Made by a program: the position numbers and the translations under genes. Below, piece by piece: positions 25,247-32,292 of a DNA stretch of 64,000 nt. The DNA comes from Micromonospora rhizosphaerae (GTDB lineage Bacteria > Actinomycetota > Actinomycetes > Mycobacteriales > Micromonosporaceae): assembly GCF_900091465.1 (NCBI RefSeq), contig NZ_FMHV01000002.1, positions 3,782,001 to 3,846,000 on the forward strand. The letters run 5' to 3'. Under the pieces are notes generated by a model. The model saw nothing but the letters and a program-made list of their open reading frames with translations, was not told the origin of the DNA and did not search any database. The first letter of the stretch is position 1. Each line of letters opens with the position of its first letter.

Positions 25247-25561
25247 ATGAAGAGGATCGTTGAGATTGTCCCCGCCCGACCCGGCTGGTACGCCCGGTGG
25301 CGGCTGACGCCCGAGGCCACCCGCTGCTATCCGGTGACCCTGTGGGCTCTGCTCGAGGAGGCCGACGGCACCGGCCGCGAGGTGGTCGGAATCGACTGTG
25401 TCGGGCAGTGGCCCGGCGCGGACGACAACGAGGCGGGTGGGGAGTTCGTCCGGTATCTCTTCCAGACTCCCGATTCAGGGCGACCGGAGGACGCCGAGCC
25501 GCCCGCGGCGGAGCAGACGCGCACGAGCGGCCCGCGGCTGCAGCCGGTGGCCGCCGCCTGA
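25247..25561 (+). CDS. conserved hypothetical protein (104 aa)
   Basis: Acidic protein of 104 residues, ATG 25247 after the purine-rich GGAAGGG. Residues 1-75 form an alpha/beta unit with RPGWYARWRLTPEATRCYPV and VVGIDCVGQWPGADDNEAGG. The last 30 residues are proline-rich and look disordered. No family is recognised and no membrane or signal segment is seen. It is followed by a hairpin, so it is probably monocistronic. Confidence 0.65.
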   Translation: MKRIVEIVPARPGWYARWRLTPEATRCYPVTLWALLEEADGTGREVVGIDCVGQWPGADDNEAGGEFVRYLFQTPDSGRPEDAEPPAAEQTRTSGPRLQPVAAA

Positions 25562-25572
25562 GCCACCCTCCC

Positions 25573-25605
25573 GGCCCCCGGCCCCTGGTCCCAGGGCCGG
25601 GGGCC
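25573..25605 (+). terminator. hairpin terminator
   Basis: GGCCCCCGGCC with a bulged C and CCTGG, loop TC, then CCAGGGCCGGGGGCC forms a 15-bp stem with one bulged base. It lies about 12 bases after the 104-residue gene and upstream of the STAS gene. Confidence 0.6.
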
Positions 25606-25628
25606 ACCCCTCTCCACGGGCGCGGAAA

Positions 25629-25651
25629 CAGCCCGGCGGGCTGCGTATACT
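25629..25651 (+). promoter_or_regulatory. candidate promoter with inverted repeat, upstream of the STAS gene
   Basis: TATACT (25646-25651) is a good -10 hexamer in otherwise GC-rich DNA. An inverted repeat CAGCCC-GGC-GGGCTG (25629-25643) lies directly before it, where a regulator could bind. No convincing -35 is seen (GGAAAC at 25624-25629 is the nearest candidate). Confidence 0.3.
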
Positions 25652-25699
25652 TGCTGGACTGCAAGGGTCCGCCTGCGGTGGGGAGCGAGAGGGATCACG

Positions 25700-26047
25700 T
25701 TGACGTTCACCATCGCGTACGCCCGGCTTGATGGCGGTGGCGTCTGCCTTCGGCTCGCCGGCGAGCTCGACATCAGCACGGCTCCGGCGCTCAACGCCGC
25801 GATCGACCGGCTCGCCGACGAGGGCGAGCGGCAGCTGCTGGTGGATCTCAGCGAGCTGAACTTCTGCGACTCGACCGGCATCGCGGCCTTCGTCCGCGGC
25901 GACAACCGGGCCTCCGCCGACGGTGGTTGGCTGCGGGTCACCGGCGCCACCGGGCGGGTGCAGCGGGTGCTCCAGGTGACCGGGCTGGCCGAGGTTCTCA
26001 GATATGACGCGGACACGCCCGACCCGACCTCGCCGTCAGCCCCGTGA
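25700..26047 (+). CDS. STAS domain protein (anti-sigma factor antagonist-like)
   Basis: Single STAS domain of 115 residues, start TTG 25700. The motifs are CLRLAGELDISTAPALNAA and LVDLSELNFCDSTGIAAFV, with the phospho-acceptor position Ser58 in DSTGI. Such proteins bind an anti-sigma kinase and release a sigma factor when dephosphorylated. No RsbW-like kinase is adjacent, so partners are elsewhere. The next gene, a response regulator, is on the same strand 70 bases downstream, so the two may be cotranscribed. Confidence 0.88.
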   Translation: MTFTIAYARLDGGGVCLRLAGELDISTAPALNAAIDRLADEGERQLLVDLSELNFCDSTGIAAFVRGDNRASADGGWLRVTGATGRVQRVLQVTGLAEVLRYDADTPDPTSPSAP

Positions 26048-26117
26048 TGGGCTAGATTTCCCGGCCAGCAGGCGACCGCGACGGTCGCCGTTCCGCCACA
26101 ACACGAAGCAGGTGGCC

Positions 26118-26564
26118 ATGGGTCCAGGCACCCCCAGCCCAGTTCGCATCCTGGTGGTGGACGACGACCCGGGCGACGTCCTGATGATCGAGGAGGCCCT
26201 CGAGGACTCCGATGTCGAGAAGGTCATCGACGTGGTCAACGATGGCCAGGAGGCGATGGAGTTTCTCCGTCGTCGCGGGCGGCACACCGCGGCCCGGCGC
26301 CCGGACATGATCCTGCTCGACCTGAACATGCCCCGGATGGACGGACGGCAGGTGCTCGGCGAGGTGAAGCAGGACGAGGATCTGCGCACCATCCCGATAG
26401 TGGTACTGACCACGTCGAACGCGGACACCGACATCGTCGGCAGCTACACCCTGCAGGCCAACGCGTACGTGACGAAGCCGATCGACCTGGACGACTTCAA
26501 CAACGTGGTGCGGCGCATCGATGAGTTCTTCGGCCGCGTGGTGGTGCTGCCCAAGCGGCGCTGA
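26118..26564 (+). CDS. Rcp1-like single-domain response regulator
   Basis: Receiver-only protein of 148 residues, ATG 26118. The acidic pocket is Asp15-Asp16-Asp17 (VVDDDPGD), the phospho-acceptor is Asp68 (ILLDLNMPRMDG), and the conserved lysine is Lys120 (VTKPIDLDDF). The extended loop and the segment TSNADTDIVGSYTLQANAYV are typical of Rcp1/CheY-like regulators that pair with phytochrome-type or hybrid kinases. It has no output domain. No sensor kinase is next to it. Confidence 0.9.
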   Translation: MGPGTPSPVRILVVDDDPGDVLMIEEALEDSDVEKVIDVVNDGQEAMEFLRRRGRHTAARRPDMILLDLNMPRMDGRQVLGEVKQDEDLRTIPIVVLTTSNADTDIVGSYTLQANAYVTKPIDLDDFNNVVRRIDEFFGRVVVLPKRR

Positions 26565-26736
26565 GCCCTCCGTTGCGCCCCCGGCCGGGGCGTCGGCGTT
26601 CCGCCGGGATTCTCCACGCGCGGCCGCCGATCGGCGACCCCCCTCGGATGCTGAACAATTTGCCCGAACCGCCCCGGCCGTCGCTGCCAGCCAGCAGGAT
26701 CGAGGAAAGAACATCAGCTTCCTGGGGGGCGACAGC

Positions 26737-27285
26737 ATGAGGTTCTCCGTCGTTGAGACCGGCTACGACCAGCGGCAGGTGGACTCCTGCCTCGACGAGC
26801 TGGGGGTTCGGTTGACCCGGCTCGCGGCGCGGGCGGAGAGCGCCGCGGGCGCCGGCCGCGAGTGGGACCAGATCCGGCAGGAGGCGACGCGGCTCTGCGG
26901 CCTGCTCGCGCGGCGGGGCGGCCCGGCCGAGGGCGACGTCGCGGCGGTGCGTACCGACGTGACGGCGGTCGAGCGGGAGGCGGCCGAGCTGTTGGCCCGA
27001 GCCCGCAGCGAGCTCGACGCGGCCCGCGAGGAGGCCCGTCTGGTGCGCGAACGGGCGTACGCCGAGGCGGTGCAGGCCCGCCGCGACTTCGAGGCGGCGC
27101 TACTGGCCCGGCGGCGGCGCGAGGCCCAGGTGGACGAGATCCTCTCCGGGCCGGCCGCGGAGCAGGTGCCGGCCGACACCCCGACCGCCGCGGCGGCCGT
27201 GCCGGGCGCCGGTGTGCCGGCGACCCGGGTCGCGGCGGGAGCGGGCGCCGAGACCCCGGCGGACACCGAACGGAGTGCGGCCTGA
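26737..27285 (+). CDS. DivIVA-like coiled-coil protein
   Basis: Protein of 182 residues starting at ATG 26737. The N-terminus MRFSVVETGYDQRQVDSCLD resembles the DivIVA start that inserts at curved membranes, and residues 75-145 form a long coiled coil rich in Ala, Arg and Glu. The tail is Ala-rich and flexible. DivIVA proteins mark poles and septa in actinobacteria, but this short copy is probably one of several minor paralogues, so the role is inferred from family only. Confidence 0.65.
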   Translation: MRFSVVETGYDQRQVDSCLDELGVRLTRLAARAESAAGAGREWDQIRQEATRLCGLLARRGGPAEGDVAAVRTDVTAVEREAAELLARARSELDAAREEARLVRERAYAEAVQARRDFEAALLARRRREAQVDEILSGPAAEQVPADTPTAAAAVPGAGVPATRVAAGAGAETPADTERSAA

Positions 27286-27292
27286 GCGCGGC

Positions 27293-28111
27293 TCAGACCA
27301 GCGCGTCGACCACCGTGGTGGCCCGCTCCTCGTGCCTGGCGTACGCGTCGGGGAACGCGGAAACCTGCACGGCCTGGGCCGCCTGGGTGAGGCTGAGGTC
27401 CTGCCAGCCCGGTACCTCGTTCAGCGCCGAGTAGAACGCCCGGGCCGCGTACGCCGGCCGCATCAGTTCGGCCACCGTGCCCCAGCCACTGCTGGGACGC
27501 TGCTGGAACAGGCCGACCGAGTCGTGGTCCCAGCCGATCGCCTGGTACGGGTAGTTCTGCGACTCGGGCAGCACCCCGCTGGCGTAGTTGTAGAGGTTGC
27601 TCTCCTGCATGGCGGTGGCGACGGCGATGATCAACCCCCGGCGCGGCATCTTCATCTCCCGGCCGACGTCGACGATCACCTTGGCGTTGTCCATCTGGCG
27701 CTGGTCCAGCCCGGCGACGGGCCGGGGGCGCTTGGGCTTGGCCGGCTTCTTCGGCGCCGCCTTCCTCGTGACGGTGGGGCTGGGGCTCGCGGCCGGAGTC
27801 GGGGTGACCGGCACGGCCGGCGGGGGCGTCCGCTCGAAGTCGCGCGAGGCGCGCTGCTCGGCCGCGGCCCGGTCCGCCATCACCTCGCGTACGGGCTCGC
27901 GGCGCTGGCCGATCTCCTCGGCGCCGAAGAATGCCACCAGGCTGAGACAGCAGGTGACGCCGGTGGCCACGGCGATCCTGGAGGCGAGCCGGCGAGGGGG
28001 TTCCGGGGCGCGGTGCCGTCCGATCCTCTTTTCGGCTGATGCGACATCGGTCGAGCGGCCAGCGGGTCGCTTCTCGGTCGTCTTCTGCGCGGGGGAGTCG
28101 TCGGGATGCAC
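27293..28111 (-). CDS. membrane-anchored lysozyme-fold-like (transglycosylase-like) protein
   Basis: Protein of 272 residues, ATG 28111, with a single membrane anchor near residues 42-62 (LASRIAVATGVTCCLSLVAF) after a basic cytosolic N-terminus. A proline/lysine-rich linker follows (residues 95-130), then the catalytic-like domain with ATAMQESNLYNYA and DHDSVGLFQQRPSSGWGT. The motif is shared with the protein at 117-704, so they are paralogues: one secreted, one membrane-tethered. The stop lies 8 bases from the DivIVA-like gene's stop. Confidence 0.8.
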   Translation of the reverse strand: MHPDDSPAQKTTEKRPAGRSTDVASAEKRIGRHRAPEPPRRLASRIAVATGVTCCLSLVAFFGAEEIGQRREPVREVMADRAAAEQRASRDFERTPPPAVPVTPTPAASPSPTVTRKAAPKKPAKPKRPRPVAGLDQRQMDNAKVIVDVGREMKMPRRGLIIAVATAMQESNLYNYASGVLPESQNYPYQAIGWDHDSVGLFQQRPSSGWGTVAELMRPAYAARAFYSALNEVPGWQDLSLTQAAQAVQVSAFPDAYARHEERATTVVDALV

Positions 28112-28140
28112 CCGCCGAGGCTAGAAAGCATCGCGGCGCT

Positions 28141-28163
28141 TGCCACCAGGGCGGTTGGTGGCA
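28141..28163. promoter_or_regulatory. inverted repeat upstream of the transglycosylase-like gene
   Basis: TGCCACCA (28141-28148) and TGGTGGCA (28156-28163) form an 8-bp inverted repeat separated by 7 bases. It is about 30-50 bases before the start at 28111 on the minus strand, a position suited to an operator or a 5' leader hairpin. Confidence 0.35.
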
Positions 28164-28244
28164 TGCGCCACATTTTGCCATGATCCGCCCGCTCATTACG
28201 CTCGGTGAACCATGAATCCGGCTCATTTAACTTCTCGTATTTAT

Positions 28245-28256
28245 CGGTAATTACCG
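28245..28256. promoter_or_regulatory. perfect 12-bp palindrome CGGTAATTACCG
   Basis: The palindrome lies in the AT-rich core of the divergent region, where a dimeric transcription factor could act on either gene. A 12-bp perfect palindrome with four central AT pairs stands out in DNA of this composition. Confidence 0.35.
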
Positions 28257-28443
28257 TCTCGCCGGGATGAAGCACGCCGAAGATCACCTTTCCGATCCGT
28301 CGTCACCCCTCCTCCGTTCGGCCCATGCCCGTACCAACTGTCCTGCCAGCGGCTGCTCCGCCGGTGGTGCCGTCGACGGCGGCCCCGGGGGTCGTCCCGG
28401 CGAAGCCGCATCACGCCAGCTCGCTGCGTCGCCGCTCGGTACG

Positions 28444-29394
28444 ATGCGGACAGTGACGGAGCGTGCGATCGACGAGCCGGCGGGCGGCGAGCCCAGCCGG
28501 GACCGGCGAGGGCTGGTGGTCGGCCTCCTCGCCGTCCTGCTCGCCGCCCTGCTCGCCGGCCACCGGGCGGTCCCCAACGTCCACGGGATCGGCAGCCTGC
28601 TCGACAGCGCCACTCCGTTGCTCGGCCTGGCCGTACCCCTGTTGGCGATCGCCGCGCTGCTGCGCCGGTCCCGGCGGGCGCTCGCGGCGGTGCTGGTGCC
28701 GACGGTCGTCTGGGTGGCGCTCTACGGCGGCGCCTGGCTGCCGCCGGCGGCCGGCGACGCGCCGACCGCGCTCCGGGTGGCCAGCCAGAACCTGCGTTCC
28801 GGCAATCCCGACCCGGCCGCCACCGTCGACGCGCTCGCCCGCACCAAGGCCGACCTGATCGCGCTCCAGGAGGTCGACGACGACCGGATCGACGCCGCCC
28901 TGCGCGAGCGCTACCCGCACCGGGCCGCCGTCTCGACGGTTGCCCTGTGGAGCCGGTGGCCGATCCGGGACTCCACCGGCGTGGACACCGGGCTGGGCTG
29001 GACCCGGGCGTTGCGCGCGGTCGTTGCGGCCCCGCAGGGCGACCTGGTGGTGTACGTGGTCCATCTCGGCTCGGCCCGGGCGGGACACACCGCCACCCGG
29101 GACGAGACGCTCGCCGCGCTGGCCGCAACCGTACGCGATGACCACGCCCCGCGGCTGATCGTGCTCGGTGACCTGAACACCGCCACGACCGACCGGGTCT
29201 TCGCGCCGCTCACCCGGCTGCTGCGCGACGCCCAGGCCGACGCGGGGCAGGGCTTCGGCTTCACCTGGCCGTCCGAGCTGCCGGTGACCCGCCCCGACCA
29301 CGTGCTGTACCGGGGCCTGACCCCGACCGCGGCCGGCGTGCTCCGCACCCCGGACAGCGACCACCGGGCGGTGACCGCCGGCTTCCGCTGGTGA
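28444..29394 (+). CDS. endonuclease/exonuclease/phosphatase (EEP) family membrane protein
   Basis: Protein of 316 residues, ATG 28444 (GTG 28453 is also in frame). Three hydrophobic segments at about 23-42, 52-70 and 78-98 anchor the N-terminus. The EEP domain follows from residue 112: VASQNLRSGNPD, ALQEVDDDRIDAALR, VVHLGSARAGHTA, LIVLGDLNTATTD and the final TPDSDHRAV. Asn and His of these motifs are the usual metal/phosphate residues. The enzyme could hydrolyse nucleic acid, phospholipid or a sugar phosphate; the substrate is not assignable. It converges with the OsmC gene. Confidence 0.85.
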   Translation: MRTVTERAIDEPAGGEPSRDRRGLVVGLLAVLLAALLAGHRAVPNVHGIGSLLDSATPLLGLAVPLLAIAALLRRSRRALAAVLVPTVVWVALYGGAWLPPAAGDAPTALRVASQNLRSGNPDPAATVDALARTKADLIALQEVDDDRIDAALRERYPHRAAVSTVALWSRWPIRDSTGVDTGLGWTRALRAVVAAPQGDLVVYVVHLGSARAGHTATRDETLAALAATVRDDHAPRLIVLGDLNTATTDRVFAPLTRLLRDAQADAGQGFGFTWPSELPVTRPDHVLYRGLTPTAAGVLRTPDSDHRAVTAGFRW

Positions 29395-29404
29395 GCCGGG
29401 TGGC

Positions 29405-29830
29405 TCAGTGCCGACCGTTCTCCGCCGGGGTCACGGTGAGTCGGTGCCGGCTGCTGTCGCCGCTGGAGAAGGGCCAGAGCCGGTCCGCGTACGCGACCAG
29501 CTCGGCCAGCTGCTCCCGGCTGAGCCCGGCCGAGGAGATCTCCGCGTGCACGTCGGCCCGGTACCGGCCGTCGTCGTCGCGTCCGAGCTTCGCCTCCGCG
29601 GTGACCTGGACCGTGTGCGCCTCGTCGGTGATCTCGCCGGCCGCCTCGACCGCCGCGTGGTGCAGGCAGGACGCGAACGCGGCGGCCAGCAGCTGCTCGG
29701 GCGACAGACCGGTGCAGTGTGGCGCCAGCGGCGACGCCAGGGTGGTCGAGAGCCCGCCGTCGTCGGTGCGTACGTGACCGCCCGCCGCGGTCGCGGTGGC
29801 CTCCTTGAGCCAGGAACTGGGATCCGGCAT
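29405..29830 (-). CDS. OsmC family peroxiredoxin-like protein
   Basis: Protein of 141 residues, ATG 29830 preceded by GGGAGGAA. The two redox cysteines expected of the OsmC/Ohr fold are Cys in LAPHCTGLSPEQLLAAA and Cys in AAFASCLHHAAV, about 16 residues apart. This pattern, rather than Ohr-type, is typical of OsmC subgroups that reduce organic hydroperoxides using lipoyl or thiol donors. The rest matches LAKLGRDDDGRY-like beta strands. Stand-alone gene, convergent with the EEP gene. Confidence 0.85.
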   Translation of the reverse strand: MPDPSSWLKEATATAAGGHVRTDDGGLSTTLASPLAPHCTGLSPEQLLAAAFASCLHHAAVEAAGEITDEAHTVQVTAEAKLGRDDDGRYRADVHAEISSAGLSREQLAELVAYADRLWPFSSGDSSRHRLTVTPAENGRH

Positions 29831-29922
29831 GGCGTTCCTCCCGTCACTCACCGCCCGGCTACCCGACCCCCGTCCGGTGAAACCGCTGGCGAGCGGCCAC
29901 GGCAGCGGTTCCGCCCCCCGAC

Positions 29923-30873
29923 TCAGCAGGCCAACCCCGTGGGACCCCGGTCCTCGACGGCCATCGCCTGGGTGGCCTCGGCGGCCGCCCGGTCGGTCCA
30001 CGGCGACACCGGGGCGTTCCGCGGCCGCGGGGTCCCTGCGAGCATCGGCACGTAGACCCGGGCATCCACCGCCTCGGCGAGCAGCAGCGCGGCCACCAGG
30101 CTGGTCGGGCGCCGCGCCGGGTCGTCGGCCAGGCAGTTGCGGCACAGGTCGGCGACCTCCGGGGCCAGCCCCTCGATCTCCGGCAGCGGCTCCGGCGCCC
30201 GCCGCTTCCGCGCGCCCAGCAGCTGGGTGGCGCTGCTGGCCTGGTAGGGCAGTCGGCCGGTGAGGCAGTAGTACACCAGCACCCCGACGGCGTACATGTC
30301 GGCGGCGGGGGTGGCCGGCTGCCGGTCCAGCTGCTCCGGCGCCAGGTAGGCCGGGGTGCCCACCACGATGCCGTCGGGCGTGCGGTCCGGCGATCCGGCG
30401 GGGGTGGCGATGCCGAAGTCGAGTACCTTCACGCCGGACGGGGTGAGGATCACGTTGGCCGGCTTCACGTCGCGATGCACGATGCCGTGCGCGTGCGCGG
30501 CGGCGAGCCCGGCGCTCACCTCGGCGCAGACCCGGACCGCGATCCGCCAGTCCAGCGGGCCGTCGCGCAGGTGGGCGGCGAGCGTCTCGCCCTCGGCCAG
30601 CTCCATCACGATGTACGGCAGCTCGTGGCCGGGGAGAAGGGTGGACGTGCCGAAGTCGTGCACGCTGGCAACGTTCGGGTGCACGAGCCGCGCCGCCGAC
30701 CGGGCCTCGTCCCGGATCCGCTCCACCAGGGTCGCCTCGTCGTCCTGTCCGGGGGAGATGAGCTTCACCGCCACCGGCCGGTCCAGCACGAGGTCGTGGG
30801 CCCGCCACACCTCCGACATGCCACCGATGCCGATGCGCTGTTCGAGCTCGTACCGCCCGCCCAGCGTTCTCAT
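29923..30873 (-). CDS. soluble serine/threonine protein kinase (Pkn-type)
   Basis: Kinase of 316 residues, ATG 30873 after GAGGAG at 6-base spacing. The motifs are complete: glycine loop GIGGMSEVW at 15-23, Lys37 in VAVKLIS, C-helix Glu56, catalytic HRDVKPAN with Asp135, and DFG at 152-154. APE-like VGTPAYLAPEQ is present. There is no transmembrane segment or PASTA domain, so this is a cytosolic member, with a short C-terminal tail. Targets are unknown. It diverges from a small hypothetical gene. Confidence 0.92.
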   Translation of the reverse strand: MRTLGGRYELEQRIGIGGMSEVWRAHDLVLDRPVAVKLISPGQDDEATLVERIRDEARSAARLVHPNVASVHDFGTSTLLPGHELPYIVMELAEGETLAAHLRDGPLDWRIAVRVCAEVSAGLAAAHAHGIVHRDVKPANVILTPSGVKVLDFGIATPAGSPDRTPDGIVVGTPAYLAPEQLDRQPATPAADMYAVGVLVYYCLTGRLPYQASSATQLLGARKRRAPEPLPEIEGLAPEVADLCRNCLADDPARRPTSLVAALLLAEAVDARVYVPMLAGTPRPRNAPVSPWTDRAAAEATQAMAVEDRGPTGLAC

Positions 30874-31066
30874 CGACCGCTCCTCGTCCTCGTCCGACCT
30901 GGTGGCGCGCGCCCGGGCGCCCGGCACTCCGGACGCGGTACCCGGGCTCCGAGCTGGGCAAACCGCCCGAGGTTTGGGGGTTGGGGGCGGGTGGCGCGCG
31001 GTAGCTTCGCCTGCAGGGGCGCGGCGACGACGGATGTCGGTGGCGAAGGGGGTGCGCGGGGTGGCC

Positions 31067-31294
31067 ATGGTGACCGTACGGTTCGTCGGCGGGCCGGCGA
31101 GCGACCTGGTCCGGGAGCTGCCGGCCGGGCCCGACGGGAAGCCGCCACAGCGGTGGATCATGCGGCATCCGGGCGAGGCGGCGTCCGCCGCGGGCGGCGG
31201 GCCGGACCACCTCTACGAGCGCGACCACCGGGACGGCTACGGCACCTGGACGATGCGGTTCGTCCGCACGGAGCCGTTCGGCGCGACCGAGTGA
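31067..31294 (+). CDS. small conserved hypothetical protein (75 aa)
   Basis: A 75-residue protein, ATG 31067. It has the beta-rich pattern MVTVRFVGGPASDLVRELPA and PPQRWIMRHPGEAASA, ending with LYERDHRDGYGTWTMRFVR. No domain is recognised. The start could equally be GTG 31061. The divergent kinase start is 194 bases away. Codon use is normal for this chromosome. Confidence 0.6.
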   Translation: MVTVRFVGGPASDLVRELPAGPDGKPPQRWIMRHPGEAASAAGGGPDHLYERDHRDGYGTWTMRFVRTEPFGATE

Positions 31295-31314
31295 CCTCCT
31301 GACCCGCCGTCCGC

Positions 31315-31440
31315 TCAGGCGCGGGCGGTGCCGGTCGGGATGACCGGGGACGTGGTGCGCTCGACCGGCCAGGCCGGCACGCCCTGCCCGGCCAGCCACT
31401 CCGGACCGTCCGGGCCGCGGACCAGCGCGGGCGAGGTAGG
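31315..31440 (-). pseudogene. possible remnant coding segment (C-terminal piece)
   Basis: The minus-strand frame ending at 31315 reads ALVRGPDGPEWLAGQGVPA and WPVERTTSPVIPTGTARA with almost exclusively G/C third positions, as in true genes here. No start codon or ribosome-binding site lies in the following bases, and the frame runs into a strong hairpin. It looks like the tail of a deleted gene. Only the codon bias supports it. Confidence 0.25.
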
Positions 31441-31456
31441 TCGGGGCTGTGGCCGC

Positions 31457-31490
31457 GCTGTGCGCCGCGCCTTGCGGCGCGGCGCACAGC
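31457..31490. promoter_or_regulatory. 15-bp perfect inverted repeat in the leader of the OmpR regulator gene
   Basis: GCTGTGCGCCGCGCC (31457-31471) and GGCGCGGCGCACAGC (31476-31490) pair perfectly with the loop TTGC. It lies 46 bases before the response-regulator start. It could be an operator, an attenuator or a terminator of an upstream remnant. Confidence 0.4.
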
Positions 31491-31536
31491 CGATACACAG
31501 GGTCGGGACAGGGCTGGCACAGCCGGGGCGCCCACC

Positions 31537-32292
31537 ATGGCGGACATGGTGATGGACGGGCAGGTCGCGCAGGGCCGCATCGAGCTGCGCCGACCCGACG
31601 GCGAGCCGGTCCGGGTGCTGGTGGTCGACGACGAACCCACGCTGACCGACCTGCTCTCGATGGCCCTGCGCTACGAGGGCTGGCAGGTGCGCAGCGCGGG
31701 CAGCGGCATGGCGGCGCTGACCGCCGCCCGGCAGTTTCAGCCGGACGCCGTGGTCCTCGACGTGATGCTGCCCGACCTGGACGGTTTCCAGGTGCTGCGG
31801 CGGCTGCGCGAGCAGACCCCGACCGTCCCGGTGCTCTTCCTCACCGCCCGGGACGCGGTGGAGGAGCGGATCGCCGGGCTCACCGTCGGCGGCGACGACT
31901 ACGTCACCAAGCCGTTCAGCCTGGAGGAGGTGATCGCCCGGCTGCGGGCGCTGCTGCGCCGCTCCGGGTTCGCGGTCGCCACCCGGGAGGACGCCGTGCT
32001 CACCGTCGGCGACCTGAGCCTGGACGAGGACAGCCACGAGGTGCGCCGGGGCGCAGACCTGATCACGCTCACCGCGACCGAGTTCGAGCTGCTCCGCTAT
32101 CTGATGCGCAATCCGCGTCGGGTGCTGAGCAAGGCGCAGATCCTCGACCGGGTCTGGAACTACGACTTCGGCGGCCAGGCCAACGTCGTCGAGCTCTACA
32201 TCTCGTACCTGCGGAAGAAGATCGACGCCGGTCGGGCACCGATGATCCACACGCTGCGGGGCGCGGGGTATGTCCTCAAGCCGGCGGAGTGA
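31537..32292 (+). CDS. OmpR/PhoB-family response regulator
   Basis: Regulator of 251 residues, ATG 31537 (ATG 31546 is a near alternative). The receiver domain has Asp31-Asp32, phospho-acceptor Asp75 in VLDVMLPD, and the conserved lysine in YVTKPFSLEEV. The C-terminal winged helix is present with FELLRYLMRNPRRVLSKAQI and VVELYISYLRKKID and ends GAGYVLKPA. Its stop overlaps the histidine kinase start, so the two form a classic two-component operon, followed by two glycosyltransferase genes. Confidence 0.93.
   Translation: MADMVMDGQVAQGRIELRRPDGEPVRVLVVDDEPTLTDLLSMALRYEGWQVRSAGSGMAALTAARQFQPDAVVLDVMLPDLDGFQVLRRLREQTPTVPVLFLTARDAVEERIAGLTVGGDDYVTKPFSLEEVIARLRALLRRSGFAVATREDAVLTVGDLSLDEDSHEVRRGADLITLTATEFELLRYLMRNPRRVLSKAQILDRVWNYDFGGQANVVELYISYLRKKIDAGRAPMIHTLRGAGYVLKPAE

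Larger units (their letters stand above)
28112..28443. other. 332-bp divergent intergenic region with AT-rich core
   Basis: This gap separates the transglycosylase-like gene (minus) from the EEP gene (plus). It is unusually AT-rich between about 28190 and 28260 and contains a 12-bp palindrome and an 8-bp inverted repeat (both listed). The rest, 28270-28440, is GC-rich and shows nothing I can name. No gene is visible. Confidence 0.5.
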
